Assembly: GCA_947302045.1 (NCBI GenBank)
Contig: CAMYUQ010000004.1
Span: forward strand, 1-56,416
Reading direction: 5' to 3'
DNA length: 56,416 bases
From: an uncultured Clostridia bacterium
GTDB lineage: Bacteria > Bacillota > Clostridia > Oscillospirales > CAG-272
Positions 18,273-29,856 of the stretch are shown in pieces. A program made the position numbers and the translations under genes. The notes beneath the pieces are model-generated. The model searched no databases. It was given only the letters and a program-made list of their open reading frames with translations, and was not told where the DNA came from. Position 1 is the first letter of the stretch, and each line of letters begins with the position of its first letter.

Positions 18273-19889
18273 GTGACGGAACTGTTCAGGCGTGCGTGGA
18301 GCTCCCTTTTCCGGGGCGGGATCGGCTGGATCATGACGGCGGTCTTTTTGATGATCGCAGGCGCAACCGCGGCGGTGGCGAATCTGTTCGGCGGCAGTGC
18401 CGACCTTTCCTATCTGTTCCAGAACCTGCCCTATGCGGCAATTCTGCTCTTTCCTCTCTTGACCGAGCGCCTTTTCACGGCGGAGCGACGGACGGAAAAG
18501 GACAAAAAACGGCCGGATCTGCCGTGCTCTCCCACCGGATATGTGATCGGAAAATATCTCTGCATGGCGTTGCTTTTTTTGATTCAGGTCGCCGCTTTGT
18601 GTTGTTATCCGTTGATTTCCCGGGGGCTTGGCGACGTTTCTTTGGCGGCGGCTTACACGGCGCTCTTCGGTTATCTTCTGTTCGGCGCGGCACTGCTTTC
18701 GATCTGCACCTTTTTTGCCCTGCAATTCCGGAACCGGATCGCTTCGCTTGCCTGCAACGCCGCAGTTTGTCTGCTCGGAAGCTATGCATTCTTTTTTGCG
18801 GGGCTGACCGAGATGAACCGGGTGACCGGGCTGATCGGACCGCTCCTTTTGGCGGTCGGGATCGGCGGTTGGATTTGGTTTCGTACCCGGGAACCGGTTT
18901 GGGCGATTTCGGTGTGCGGAATCCCGGCGGCGGTTTTGACGGTACTGTTCTTTGCCGCGCCGCGCGTGCTGACGGTCTATCTTCCGGCGTTTTTCAACCG
19001 GCTCTCTCCCTTTTCGGCATTGTCGGGGTTCCTCGGCGGACATTTCGACCTGCCTGCAACCGTTCTGTTGCTTTCGGAAACGGTATTGTTCCTGCTCCTC
19101 TCGGTGTTGACCGTCCGGCGGCAGTGGCAAATCAAACGCCGCCCGCTTGGAGCGATCCTCCTGACGGCAGGTTTGATTTTGGCGAACCTGTTGTGTTCGT
19201 TTCTTCCGTACACGGCGGCGCACCCGGACGTGACGGGCAACCAATCCCTGCTTCTGTCCGGGAAAGTCCGCACGGCTTTGGGAGAGGTGGAAAAAGACGT
19301 TACGGTCTATTATCTTTCGGCGGGCGGAGAAGCCGAGGCGGACGCGGATCTCTACTGTTTCGCGGAGCAGATCGGCGCCTGTTCTCCCCATATCACGGTC
19401 AAGTGTTATAACCTGACCGGAACGAACGATTTTGCCGGGTATGCGGCGGCGGAACTGCGCGCGGCGAATCAGGGGTTTTTGGTGACGTCTGGAGAGGAGA
19501 GCGTGCTTTTCGGAAACGACGCGCTCTATCTCTATGAGATATACGGCTATCGGATGACCCCAGCGCAATACGGTGCGTTGCTGGATTCGTTGAGCGGAGC
19601 GGAGAACGAAGCGACGCTAAGGGAGGAACTTCGGAGAGAAGTGCGGGTATTCTTTCGGGGAGACGAACTGATCGCGGAAGCGATCCGATCGGTGACAGAC
19701 CCGAACGTGCAGACCGTGGTGGAATATACCGAAGTAGGACTGGAAAGCGATCGGGAAATTCCGATCCCGATCCTGACGGTCAGTCGCAAAGCGGCGACCG
19801 TTTGGAGCGCTCTGCTCGTCGGGGTCATTCCGCTGACCGTCCTCGGCGTCGGAATTTTCTATCTGTATAGACGAAAAAAAGCATCGTGA
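18273..19889 (+). CDS. GldF/GldG-like ABC permease fusion
   Basis: 538 residues with a GTG start; AGGACGGAG stands before it. The first about 240 residues form an ABC-2 permease-like block with six helices and the segment LLTERLFTAERRTEKDKKR that resembles GldF. The second half has two further helices (about 250-318), an extracellular domain with DVTVYYLSAGG and PHITVKCYNLTG as in GldG, and a last helix (about 510-532) before a lysine tail. In relatives these are separate genes next to an ATPase gene; here no ATPase is nearby. Substrate unknown. Confidence 0.6.
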   Translation: MTELFRRAWSSLFRGGIGWIMTAVFLMIAGATAAVANLFGGSADLSYLFQNLPYAAILLFPLLTERLFTAERRTEKDKKRPDLPCSPTGYVIGKYLCMALLFLIQVAALCCYPLISRGLGDVSLAAAYTALFGYLLFGAALLSICTFFALQFRNRIASLACNAAVCLLGSYAFFFAGLTEMNRVTGLIGPLLLAVGIGGWIWFRTREPVWAISVCGIPAAVLTVLFFAAPRVLTVYLPAFFNRLSPFSALSGFLGGHFDLPATVLLLSETVLFLLLSVLTVRRQWQIKRRPLGAILLTAGLILANLLCSFLPYTAAHPDVTGNQSLLLSGKVRTALGEVEKDVTVYYLSAGGEAEADADLYCFAEQIGACSPHITVKCYNLTGTNDFAGYAAAELRAANQGFLVTSGEESVLFGNDALYLYEIYGYRMTPAQYGALLDSLSGAENEATLREELRREVRVFFRGDELIAEAIRSVTDPNVQTVVEYTEVGLESDREIPIPILTVSRKAATVWSALLVGVIPLTVLGVGIFYLYRRKKAS

Positions 19890-19929
19890 TACGCAGAGAC
19901 GTTCGCTTTTGTATAACCCGGCAGGAAAG

Positions 19930-19964
19930 TTTTTTGTGCAACTTTTTTTCAAAAAAGTTGCGAC
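19930..19964. repeat. Hairpin repeat family R, copy 1
   Basis: AAAGTTTTTTGTGCAAC followed by a stem GCAACTTTTTTT/AAAAAAGTTGC and GCGACC. The same layout recurs near 20.1, 38.5, 39.9, 41.8 and 44.0 kb. It may terminate the transcript of the preceding gene. Confidence 0.55.
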
Positions 19965-19967
19965 CTT

Positions 19968-20001
19968 GAAAAAGAAAATTGCCGCCCTTCCGGGCGGCAA
20001 T
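19968..20001 (-). terminator. Terminator of the gdhA-containing operon
   Basis: On the minus strand ATTGCCGCCC pairs with GGGCGGCAAT, followed by TTTCTTTTTC. Confidence 0.75.
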
Positions 20002-20053
20002 TCTTCAAAGCGTATTTTGGTTCGTGCCAAAGGCACGAATCTTTTTCTTTTTG

Positions 20054-20092
20054 TCGCTTTTTTGTAAAAAAGCGACGTAAAAAACTTTCCGA
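20054..20092. repeat. Hairpin repeat family R, copy 2 (inverted)
   Basis: GTCGCTTTTTTG pairs with AAAAAAGCGAC and is followed by GTAAAAAACTTTCCG, the reverse complement of the family consensus. It lies seven bases from the stop of gdhA. Confidence 0.5.
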
Positions 20093-20098
20093 AACGGA

Positions 20099-21463
<1,365 letters not shown>

Positions 21464-21475
21464 TCAAAAATAAAT

Positions 21476-22537
21476 TCAAATTTTATAAGTCCAGCCGAAG
21501 GTATCCGGCAGGTTACCCCATTGGATGCCGGTCAACGTATCGTAAAGATGTTGAGTGATCTCTCCGATCTTGCCGCCGTTGACGATATATTTGTGATCCT
21601 TGTAGCAGAGTTCGCCGATCGGGGAAACCACAGCAGCCGTTCCGCACCCCCATGCCTCTTTCAGGGTTCCGTCCTTCATGGCGTTCGAGAGTTCCTCCAC
21701 CGAGAGCAGACGCTCACTGACCTTGTAACCCTCTTTTTGCAGGATCTCGATGCAGGATTTGCGCGTGATGCCGGGCAGGATCGAGCCGGTGAGCTTCGGG
21801 GTCACGATCTCGTCCCCGATGCGGAACATCACGTTCATCGCACCCACTTCCTCGATGTACTTGCGCTCGACGCCGTCGAGCCACAGCACCTGCGAATAGC
21901 CCTTCTGCGCGGCACGCTCGCCTGCACGGTTGGAAGCGGCGTAGTTACCGCCGCATTTGGCGTAACCGGTTCCGCCCCGCACGGCGCGGACGTCCGCGTC
22001 CTCGATCATGATCCGGACGGGGTTAATCCCCTCCGGATAGTAACTGCCGACCGGAGACGCGATGATCGCGAAGATCGCGTTGTGTACGGTATGTACCCCA
22101 AGACTTTCGTCATTGCCGAACATGAACGGGCGCAGATAAAGGGAAGTACCCGGTGCGTTGGGGGTCCAATCCTGCTCGGTGCGCACGAACGCGGTCAGGA
22201 CTTCGAGCAGGTCTTCCTCCGGGATCTGCGGCAGGCAAAGGCGCTCTGCCGAGTTGTTCATCCGGCGGATGTTTTCGATCGGGCGGAAGAGCTGAACCGA
22301 ACCGTCGGCACGGCGGTAGGCTTTCAGTCCCTCGAAAATTTCGGAGCCGTAGTGCAGAACGGTGGAAGCCGGATGGATCGAAAGATTTTCAAACGGTACG
22401 ATCCGGGCGTCATACCAGCCCTTTCCCATCGTGTAGTTCATCAGGAACATATGGTCGGTGAAAATTTTACCGAACCCGAGCGTGGAAGGATCGGGTTTTG
22501 CCTTCGGGGTCTTCGTCAGTTGATATTGGATTTGCAT
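21476..22537 (-). CDS. ilvE: Branched-chain amino acid aminotransferase
   Basis: 353 residues. A fold-type IV PLP enzyme interconverting Val, Ile and Leu with their 2-oxoacids, using glutamate. Visible: GSEIFEGLKAYRRADG, YLRPFMFGNDESLGV, KCGGNYAASNRAG with the PLP Lys equivalent, and EVGAMNVMF. The start is supported by AAAGGAG. It follows the gamma subunit of the oxidoreductase by 16 bases and so sits exactly where the 2-oxoacids it would aminate are made. Confidence 0.95.
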   Translation of the reverse strand: MQIQYQLTKTPKAKPDPSTLGFGKIFTDHMFLMNYTMGKGWYDARIVPFENLSIHPASTVLHYGSEIFEGLKAYRRADGSVQLFRPIENIRRMNNSAERLCLPQIPEEDLLEVLTAFVRTEQDWTPNAPGTSLYLRPFMFGNDESLGVHTVHNAIFAIIASPVGSYYPEGINPVRIMIEDADVRAVRGGTGYAKCGGNYAASNRAGERAAQKGYSQVLWLDGVERKYIEEVGAMNVMFRIGDEIVTPKLTGSILPGITRKSCIEILQKEGYKVSERLLSVEELSNAMKDGTLKEAWGCGTAAVVSPIGELCYKDHKYIVNGGKIGEITQHLYDTLTGIQWGNLPDTFGWTYKI

Positions 22538-22553
22538 GGTAATAAATCTCCTT

Positions 22554-23083
22554 TCAGAGCGATGCGCCGAGGCGCAGAGCGTTCAGATTGACTTCAAGCA
22601 TATCGGCGTGTTTGGCGGAAATGACCTTTTTCAGAGCCGCTTCCACGCCCTCGGGTGTGAATTCGCCAAGTTCTTTGAGGATCTTGCCGAGCAGGATCAT
22701 ATTGGCAAGCGTCGGGATGCCGTTGTCGGCGGCGAGTTTGGTCGCAGGGACGTAAAACGCCTTGACGTCGGCGCGGGCAACCTTCCGCTCGATCAGCGTG
22801 GAGTCGGCGAAGATTTTGCCGCCCGGTACAACACTGCTCTCAAACTTGTCGAGAGAGGGCAGGTTCATGGCAACGAGAACGTCGGGTTTGGAAACGATCG
22901 GAGAACCGACCGCGCCGTCGCTCACGATCACGCTGCAACTGGCGGTACCGCCGCGCATTTCGGGACCGTAGGAGGGAAGCCAGCTGACCTGTTTTTCTTC
23001 AATCAGTCCTTTATAGGCAAGCACTTTCCCGGAGAACAGGATGCCCTGACCGCCGAATCCGGAGAACAGAAACTGTGTGGTTT

Positions 23084-23087
<4 letters not shown>
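22554..23087 (-). CDS. 2-oxoacid:ferredoxin oxidoreductase, gamma subunit
   Basis: 177 residues. The N-terminus FLFSGFGGQGILFSGKVLA is the conserved glycine-rich start of the gamma domain, followed by PSYGPEMRGGTASCSV. It overlaps the beta gene by four bases (ATGA), so translation is coupled. With the neighbouring alpha, beta and delta genes it forms a four-subunit enzyme of the VOR/KOR type that converts acyl-CoA, CO2 and reduced ferredoxin to 2-oxoacid and back. Confidence 0.9.
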
Positions 23088-23839
<752 letters not shown>

Positions 23840-23840
23840 A

Positions 23841-24902
23841 TCAGTTGCCTCCTTTCGCTTGTTTGAGAATGGCGTCGAGCACGAGATCCGGAGAAGGGAT
23901 CATGCCGCCCACGCGGTTGCAGAGCGTGACAGGCACGCGGCAGTCGGTGGCGAGTTTGACGTCTTCGATCATCTGTCCCATCGAAAGTTCGACCGAGATC
24001 ATGCTCTTCACGTGGGTGAGCGCTTTCGCAAAGGGTGCTTTCGGGAAGGGCCAGAGCGTGATGGGACGGATGAGCCCTGCTTTGATACCCTGCCGTCTCG
24101 CTTCGTCCACGGCGTTTTTGGAAACGCGCGCGGCGATACCGAATGCCACGACGGCAATTTCGGCGTCCTCCATGCGGTATTCTTCATAGCGCGCTTCGTT
24201 TTCTTCAATAGTTTTGTAACGCGCGTAACGCTCAAAGTTGGTTTTTTCAAGCTCTTCGGGTTGCAGGAAGAGCGAATTGACGATGTTATGCGGACGTTTC
24301 ATGCCGGTACCGGTGGTCGCCCAGGGTTTTGCGGGCATCGGCTTGACTTCGAGGTCGAGCGCGACCGGTTCCATCATCTGCCCCATCGTGCCGTCGGCGA
24401 GGATCATCGAGGTCATGCGGTAGGTGTCCGCCAACTCAAATCCCTTCACGGTCAGTTCCGCCATCTCCTGCACCGAAGCAGGAGCTAACACGATCATGTG
24501 GTAATCTCCGTGACCGCCGCCGCGCGTTGCCTGGAAGTAATCGGACTGGCTGGGTTGAATGCCGCCGAGTCCGGGGCCACCACGCTGTACGTTGACGACG
24601 AGCGCCGGCAGATCTGCCCCCGCGAGATAGGAAAGCCCCTCGCCTTTGAGCGAGATCCCGGGGCTGGACGAGGAGGTCATCACGCGCAGTCCGGCGGAAG
24701 CGACGCCGTAGACCATGTTGATCGCGGCGATCTCACTTTCGGCTTGCAGGAAGGTGCCGCCGATCTTGGGCATCTTTTTCGCCATATAGGCGGCGACTTC
24801 GGTTTGCGGCGTGATCGGATAACCGAAATAGTGGCGACAGCCGGCAAGGATGGCGGCTTCGGCAATGGCTTCGTTGCCCTTCATCAAAACTTTTTCACTC
24901 AT
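23841..24902 (-). CDS. vorB: 2-oxoacid:ferredoxin oxidoreductase, alpha subunit (VorB-like)
   Basis: 353 residues from the ATG at 24902, preceded by AAGGAGG; the frame is open for eight more codons, but that extension has no site. Family features: GNEAIAEAAILAG, YFGYPITPQTEV, QAESEIAAINMVYGVASAG, SSSSPGISLKGEGLSY and VQRGGPGLGG. It resembles the subunit called VorB (3-methyl-2-oxobutanoate class) more than pyruvate enzymes. It lies between the ferredoxin and beta genes. Confidence 0.9.
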   Translation of the reverse strand: MSEKVLMKGNEAIAEAAILAGCRHYFGYPITPQTEVAAYMAKKMPKIGGTFLQAESEIAAINMVYGVASAGLRVMTSSSSPGISLKGEGLSYLAGADLPALVVNVQRGGPGLGGIQPSQSDYFQATRGGGHGDYHMIVLAPASVQEMAELTVKGFELADTYRMTSMILADGTMGQMMEPVALDLEVKPMPAKPWATTGTGMKRPHNIVNSLFLQPEELEKTNFERYARYKTIEENEARYEEYRMEDAEIAVVAFGIAARVSKNAVDEARRQGIKAGLIRPITLWPFPKAPFAKALTHVKSMISVELSMGQMIEDVKLATDCRVPVTLCNRVGGMIPSPDLVLDAILKQAKGGN

Positions 24903-24915
24903 GTCGGTTTCCTCC

Positions 24916-25122
24916 TTACTTTTCAACGGTGATGATGCAGTCGGGGCACATCAGGGCGCAGGAGGCGCAGGCGACGCAGGCGTCGGGATTTGCCGCTTCC
25001 GCAGGGTGATGTCCCTTCTTGTTGATCTTGTCTTTCGCAAGAACGAGGACGTGTTTCGGGCAGGCGTCCACACAAAGTCCGCATCCTTTGCAAAGGTCTG
25101 TTTGAAACGTTAATTTTGCCAT
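24916..25122 (-). CDS. 2-oxoacid:ferredoxin oxidoreductase, ferredoxin-type delta subunit
   Basis: 68 residues with two 4Fe-4S motifs: Cys 11, 14, 17, 21 and Cys 49, 52, 55, 59. It passes electrons between the catalytic subunits and ferredoxin. It precedes the alpha gene by 13 bases. The small size and position are typical for this enzyme class. Confidence 0.92.
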   Translation of the reverse strand: MAKLTFQTDLCKGCGLCVDACPKHVLVLAKDKINKKGHHPAEAANPDACVACASCALMCPDCIITVEK

Positions 25123-25160
25123 AGAGTATGATCCTTTCCGCCGGGGTCCGGCATGAAATT

Positions 25161-26441
25161 TCAGAGATTCGAGAGCGCCTGATCGATGTCGTCGATCAGG
25201 TCTTCTTTGCTTTCCAATCCGCAGGAGAGCCGGATCAGATCGGGAGAAACGCCAGCGGCGACCAGTTCCTCGTCCGAGAGTTGCCGGTGGGTGGTGCTCG
25301 CCGGATGCAGACAGCAGGAACGCGCGTCGGCAACGTGGGTTTCAATCGCGGCGATTTTCAGGTTTCGCATGAACGCCTCGGCGGCTTTTCTGCCGCCCTT
25401 GACGCCGAAACTGACGACGCCGCAGGAGCCGTTCGGCAGGTATTTCTGTGCTAACGCATGGTATTTATCACCCGGCAGTCCGCAGTAGGTGACCCATGAG
25501 ATACGGGGATCTTTCGAGAGGAATTCCGCAACCGCCTGTGCGTTCTCGCAGTGCCGCGCCATCCGGACGTGCAGACTTTCCAGCCCGAGGTTGAGCAGAT
25601 AGGCGTTCTGCGGCGCCTGAATCGAACCGAAGTCCCGCATGAGTTGCGCGGTCGCTTTGGTGATGAACGCACCGCCTACGCCGAATTTTTCCACGTAGGT
25701 GATCCCGTGATAGCTTTCGTCGGGCGTGCAAAGACCGGGGAACTTATCGGGATAGCGGCTCCAATCGAACTTGCCCGAATCCACGATACAGCCGCCGACG
25801 GCGGAACCGTGACCGTCCATATATTTGGTGGTCGAATGGGTTACAATATCGGCACCGAACGCAAACGGACGGCAGTTGACCGGGGTCGCGAAGGTGTTAT
25901 CCACAATGAGCGGAACGCCGTGCGCATGCGCCGCGGTTGCGAATTTTTCAAAATCAAGTACCGTGAGCGCTGGATTGGCGATGGTCTCGCCGAAGACTGC
26001 TTTGGTGTTGGGACGGAAGGCGGCGTTCAGTTCTTCGGGCGTGCAGTCGGGAGAGACGAAGGTGAAATCGATGCCCATTTTCTTCATCGTGACGGCGAAG
26101 AGATTGAAGGTGCCGCCGTAGATGGAAGAACTGGAAACGACGTGATCGCCGCAGGTTGCGATGTTGAACACGGCGAAGAAGTTTGCCGCCTGACCCGAGG
26201 AGGTCAGCATCGCGGCGGTGCCGCCTTCGAGCTCGCAGATTTTTGCCGCCACGGTATCGTTGGTGGGGTTTTGCAACCGGGAATAGAAATAGCCGCTTGC
26301 TTCCAGGTCGAAGAGCTTTCCCATATCCTCGCCGGTGTTGTATTTGAAGGTCGTGCTCTGGATGATGGGAACCTGACGCGGTTCTCCGTTTCCGGGACGG
26401 TAGCCGCCCTGGACGCAGATGGTTTCGATCTTTTGTTTCAT
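25161..26441 (-). CDS. metY: O-acetylhomoserine sulfhydrylase-type PLP enzyme
   Basis: 426 residues, ATG after AAAGGAG. A Cys/Met-metabolism PLP enzyme of fold type [12 protein letters not shown], the [13 protein letters not shown] region, VDNTFATP, and the cofactor Lys in [12 protein letters not shown]. Most like MetY, which makes homocysteine from O-acetylhomoserine and sulfide. A methionine gamma-lyase giving 2-oxobutyrate, an isoleucine precursor, cannot be excluded. It lies inside the Val T-box operon, 22 bases after the ATPase gene and 38 before the ferredoxin gene. Confidence 0.85.
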   Translation of the reverse strand: MKQKIETICVQGGYRPGNGEPRQVPIIQSTTFKYNTGEDMGKLFDLEASGYFYSRLQNPTNDTVAAKICELEGGTAAMLTSSGQAANFFAVFNIATCGDHVVSSSSIYGGTFNLFAVTMKKMGIDFTFVSPDCTPEELNAAFRPNTKAVFGETIANPALTVLDFEKFATAAHAHGVPLIVDNTFATPVNCRPFAFGADIVTHSTTKYMDGHGSAVGGCIVDSGKFDWSRYPDKFPGLCTPDESYHGITYVEKFGVGGAFITKATAQLMRDFGSIQAPQNAYLLNLGLESLHVRMARHCENAQAVAEFLSKDPRISWVTYCGLPGDKYHALAQKYLPNGSCGVVSFGVKGGRKAAEAFMRNLKIAAIETHVADARSCCLHPASTTHRQLSDEELVAAGVSPDLIRLSCGLESKEDLIDDIDQALSNL

Positions 26442-26463
26442 ATCGGTAGGTCTCCTTTCGGGT

Positions 26464-27138
26464 TCAGTCGATCGGTTTCTTTTGCAGTTTTAAGGGGAAA
26501 AGCCCGGGAACTTTTCCGGTCAGTTCCTTTGCCACGTGTTCTTCGACGGTCGTGAGCAGGAGAGGCAGTCCGCTCTTTTGCGCGACCTCTTCTGCAAACG
26601 GCAGGGATTTCAAAACCGTTTCCGGCGTGGTTTCGGGACCGAGATTCGAGTTGTTGACGATCCCGGTGAAGGGAATGGCGCAGGCGGCTTCGATCTCGCG
26701 AAGCACTTCCATCGCCGAATCGGCGTCCGGCGTGAGCGGACGGTAACGGTTGATAACGAAGAGCATTTCATAGTCGCCCTCTTCCCGGAGTGCCGGAGCG
26801 AGCCGCCCGAGCGCGAGCGCACCGCGGTCGTCTCCGCCGATGTCGGCGATCACGTGAAGTGAACGGTCGTCGGTGATGGCGTAAAGGTCCTGCGGCATCG
26901 AGGGCAGGTCAACGTTGGAGTTCGCGTACGCCGAAGCGATCAGCCGGATGCCGGCGTGGGAAAAATCGTCCCGGCTGTCGAGCGTGCGGAAATAGGGATT
27001 GACGATATCGAGATCGGCGACCGCCACACGGTCGGTCTGCTCCCGAAGCTCCATCGCCAGATTGACCGCCACGTTGGTTTTGCCGCTCCCGTAATGTCCG
27101 CACAGGAGCGTGACGCGTTTGAAACGGTAGGGGATCAT
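26464..27138 (-). CDS. P-loop ATPase of MinD/ParA type
   Basis: 224 residues. GHYGSGKTNVAVNLAMEL (about 14-31) is a deviant Walker A, ADLDIVNPYFR the following Asp-containing strand, and VIADIGGDDRGALALG a Walker B-like strand. It overlaps the stop of the acyl-CoA synthetase gene by four bases (ATGA), so it is translationally coupled to it. Similar ATPases are often found beside oxidoreductases of this kind; a role in assembly or maturation is a guess. Confidence 0.75.
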   Translation of the reverse strand: MIPYRFKRVTLLCGHYGSGKTNVAVNLAMELREQTDRVAVADLDIVNPYFRTLDSRDDFSHAGIRLIASAYANSNVDLPSMPQDLYAITDDRSLHVIADIGGDDRGALALGRLAPALREEGDYEMLFVINRYRPLTPDADSAMEVLREIEAACAIPFTGIVNNSNLGPETTPETVLKSLPFAEEVAQKSGLPLLLTTVEEHVAKELTGKVPGLFPLKLQKKPID

Positions 27139-29411
27139 AGCAGGTTCCTTTGAATCTTGCCGCTCACGGTCTTGGGCAGGGAATCGCGGAAAACCACGAT
27201 TCGGGGGTATTTATAGGGAGCGGTATGGGATTTGACGTAACTCTGAATTTCCTTTTTGAGTTCCTCGGTGGGCTGTGTTCCTTTGGTCAGAACAATGCTG
27301 GCTTTCACCACCTGACCGCGCACTTCGTCGGGAGCGGCGGAAACGCCGCATTCGAGAACGTAGGGCAGTTCCATGATAACGCTTTCGATCTCGAACGGAC
27401 CGATCCGGTAGCCGGAGGATTTGATCACGTCGTCCACTCTGCCCACATACCAGTAGAACCCGTCCTCGTCGCGCCACGCAACGTCGCCGGTGTGGTAATA
27501 TCCGTCTTTCCAGGTTTCGGCGGTCTTTTCGGGATCGCCGTAGTATTCGACCGCCAGACCGCAGGGACGTCCGTTTTTGAGATTGATGACGATCTCGCCG
27601 TTTTCGCTGTTTTTCACCGGTTTCCCGTCGTGATCCACCAGCTCCACGTCGTAGATCGGCGCGGGCTTGCCCATCGAGCCCACCTTATGCGGCGCACCGA
27701 TCAGGTTGCCGATGATCATGGTGCTCTCGGATTGTCCGAAGCCCTCGTGGATCTGGAGCCCTGTCAGTTTCTCAAACTGCCGGTAGACTTCCGGATTGAG
27801 CGCCTCGCCTGCCGTCGTCATATGTTCGACCGACGAGAAATCGTATTTGGAGATGTCCTGTTTGATCATCATGCGCAGCATCGTGGGCGGCGCGCAGAAA
27901 GAGGTGATATGGTATTTGGCGAACATCGGCAGGATGTCGGCGGCGTCGAAACGATCGAAATCGTAAACGAAGGTTGCCGCCTCGCAGAGCCACTGCCCAT
28001 AGAGCTTGCCCCACATACTCTTTGCCCAGCCGGTATCCGAAATGGTGAAATGCAGACCGTCCGGATCGACGGTATGCCAATATTTGGCGGTGTGGAAATG
28101 ACCGAGGGCGTATTTGTAGTTATGCGCCGCGATCTTGGGATAACCCGAGGTGCCGGAGGTGAAGAACATCAGCATGAGATCGTCGCCGCCGGGCGCGTCC
28201 GCGCCGCGCTTGTAATGGGTGCTGTAAAGCGGGAATTCTTCGTCGAAATCGCGCCAGCCCTCGCGTTTGCCGCCCACCATGATCTTTTGCAAATCAGGGA
28301 AGTCCTTTGCGGCGAGGTCGACCTGATGCGCGGTGTCGCCGTCGGCGGTGCAGAGGATCGCGCGCACGCCTGCCGCGCCGAAGCGATAGGAGAAATCGTG
28401 CTCCTGCAACTGATTCGTGGCGGGAATGCCGATCGCGCCGAGTTTATTCAGCCCGATGATGGCGAACCAGAACTGGTAATGCCGTTTGAGCACGAGCATC
28501 ACGCGGTCACCTTTTTTGATGCCGAGCGACTTGAAGTAGTTGGCGCACTGGTTGGAAGCGCGCTTGATATCCCGGAAGGTGAAGCGCCGCTCGGTGCGGT
28601 CCTTGGAAATATGGAGCATCGCGAGCTTTTCGGGATCCTTGTCGGCGAGTGCGTCGACAAGATCGAAGGCAAAATTGAAATGCTCGGTGTTCTTGAAGGT
28701 AATGGAAGTCGGCGTGCCGTTTTCGTCCTCGGTCACGTCGATGAAATTCTGCCAGATGCGCTCCTTGGTATCCCGACGCGCGGGCGCCGCCTCGGCGACC
28801 GCCTTTTGCGGTTCCAGTTCGGGGATCGGCTCTCCGGTCGGGTTGAGGACGATCGCGTAAAAGACACAATCCCCGCCGCCGGTGGCGATCATGCCGTGGG
28901 GCGTGGAGCTGTCGTAATAGATGCTGTCGCCTGCTTTCAGCACTTCCCGGTGCTTGCCGATCTGCACGGTCAACTGCCCCTGCACGACGATGTCGCATTC
29001 CTGACCGGCGTGCGTCGTCAGTTCGATCTCGCGCGTCTCGGCGGTGGGATCGTAGGGGATGGTGACGTAGAGCGGCTCGGCGATCCGGTTTCTGAAATCG
29101 TAGGCAAGGTTAAAATAGGTCATGCCGTGCGCCTTGGCGATCTCCTGCCCCGAACCCTGCCGCGTGACGGTATAGGAACGGAGCTTGGGGCTGTACCCCT
29201 CGATGATATCGGTCACGTTCACGCCGAGGATGTTCGCGCAGCGATAGATGAAGGCAAAGTTGAGATCGCTCTTGCCCTCTTCGCAGTCGCGGTATTCCGC
29301 AACAGAGAGATCGGTCTTTTTTGCCATTTCCTCAACGGTAAAGCCCTCGATCTCGCGCAGTTCGCGGATGCGCTGCGCCATTTCCTGAATTTTGAAGTCA
29401 AGTTCTGTCAT
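27135..29411 (-). CDS. HTH-cupin-acyl-CoA synthetase fusion, paralogue 1 (Val T-box)
   Basis: 758 residues from the ATG at 29411, eight bases after AAAGGAA. Order: XRE-type helix-turn-helix (about 10-72, IRELREIEGFTVEEMAKKTD), cupin (about 130-190, with GDSIYYDSSTPHGM), linker, then an adenylate-forming ligase like medium-chain acyl-CoA synthetases from about 240: FFTSGTSGYPKI (415-427), ISDTGWAKSMWG, FCAPPTMLRMM, GFGQSES, YHTGDVAWRDEDG, and catalytic Lys 752 in PKTVSGKIQRN. It should join a carboxylic acid to CoA with ATP. The regulator-like N-terminus fused to an enzyme is unusual; it may sense the product or act as a scaffold. First gene of the operon ending with gdhA. Confidence 0.85.
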   Translation of the reverse strand: MTELDFKIQEMAQRIRELREIEGFTVEEMAKKTDLSVAEYRDCEEGKSDLNFAFIYRCANILGVNVTDIIEGYSPKLRSYTVTRQGSGQEIAKAHGMTYFNLAYDFRNRIAEPLYVTIPYDPTAETREIELTTHAGQECDIVVQGQLTVQIGKHREVLKAGDSIYYDSSTPHGMIATGGGDCVFYAIVLNPTGEPIPELEPQKAVAEAAPARRDTKERIWQNFIDVTEDENGTPTSITFKNTEHFNFAFDLVDALADKDPEKLAMLHISKDRTERRFTFRDIKRASNQCANYFKSLGIKKGDRVMLVLKRHYQFWFAIIGLNKLGAIGIPATNQLQEHDFSYRFGAAGVRAILCTADGDTAHQVDLAAKDFPDLQKIMVGGKREGWRDFDEEFPLYSTHYKRGADAPGGDDLMLMFFTSGTSGYPKIAAHNYKYALGHFHTAKYWHTVDPDGLHFTISDTGWAKSMWGKLYGQWLCEAATFVYDFDRFDAADILPMFAKYHITSFCAPPTMLRMMIKQDISKYDFSSVEHMTTAGEALNPEVYRQFEKLTGLQIHEGFGQSESTMIIGNLIGAPHKVGSMGKPAPIYDVELVDHDGKPVKNSENGEIVINLKNGRPCGLAVEYYGDPEKTAETWKDGYYHTGDVAWRDEDGFYWYVGRVDDVIKSSGYRIGPFEIESVIMELPYVLECGVSAAPDEVRGQVVKASIVLTKGTQPTEELKKEIQSYVKSHTAPYKYPRIVVFRDSLPKTVSGKIQRNLL

Positions 29412-29446
29412 GTAGCAAATTCCTTTCGGGGGACGGGAAACAAAGC

Positions 29447-29745
29447 GACCCGTCCCAAAGTGCGTTTTGCAGGCGTATGCCGGCAAGATAACTTTGAGAC
29501 GGGTGCAGAAACACTCGCGGTACCACTCAAATTGCAACCCGGCAGGGGTTGCCGCTCATCAGGATCTTTCAATCCGTTATGCGTTGACGCAGCCATCACG
29601 GGAAGGTTCTACTGACGGGGAAGCTCCCGCGTTCTTCCTTCCGGCTCGGAAGTTACAGCACGGTTCCTCTGCGCATGGCTTGCACCAACCGCCATTTCTC
29701 TGTCGCAGGAATGAGCCGCACACTCTTCTTCATCGCCTTTACCGG
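29447..29745 (-). promoter_or_regulatory. T-box leader, specifier GTA (Val)
   Basis: On the minus strand: base helix GGC/GCC with a GA-rich K-turn (GATGAAGAAG opposite CTTCCGAGCC), distal AGAGA and GGTTGGTGCAA loop, specifier GTA at 29656-29654 followed by A, then the T box TGGTACCGCG at 29523-29514, then a terminator whose arms (29448-29460 and 29490-29503) enclose a long loop. The TGGT of the T box would pair with a tRNA ending ACCA. Uncharged tRNA-Val should prevent termination and turn on the whole operon. Confidence 0.85.
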
Positions 29746-29770
29746 ACGAATCCGTCCGAATTCGGTACTT

Positions 29771-29799
29771 ATTATATCATACCTTCACGCTCTTGTCAA
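29771..29799 (-). promoter_or_regulatory. Promoter of the Val T-box operon
   Basis: On the minus strand TTGACA (29799-29794), 17 bases, TATAAT (29776-29771): full consensus. It lies between the stop of paralogue 2 and the T-box leader. Confidence 0.85.
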
Positions 29800-29856
29800 G
29801 ACAAAAGGGAAACTTTTTTTGCAATTTTTGCGCGAAAAACTTGCAAAAACGACGTT

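Noticed and set aside
18020..18334. Longer N-terminus for GlgB, including an ATG at 18070
   Set aside because: The ATG overlaps the -10 box of the operon promoter, and a strong binding site precedes the TTG at 18022.
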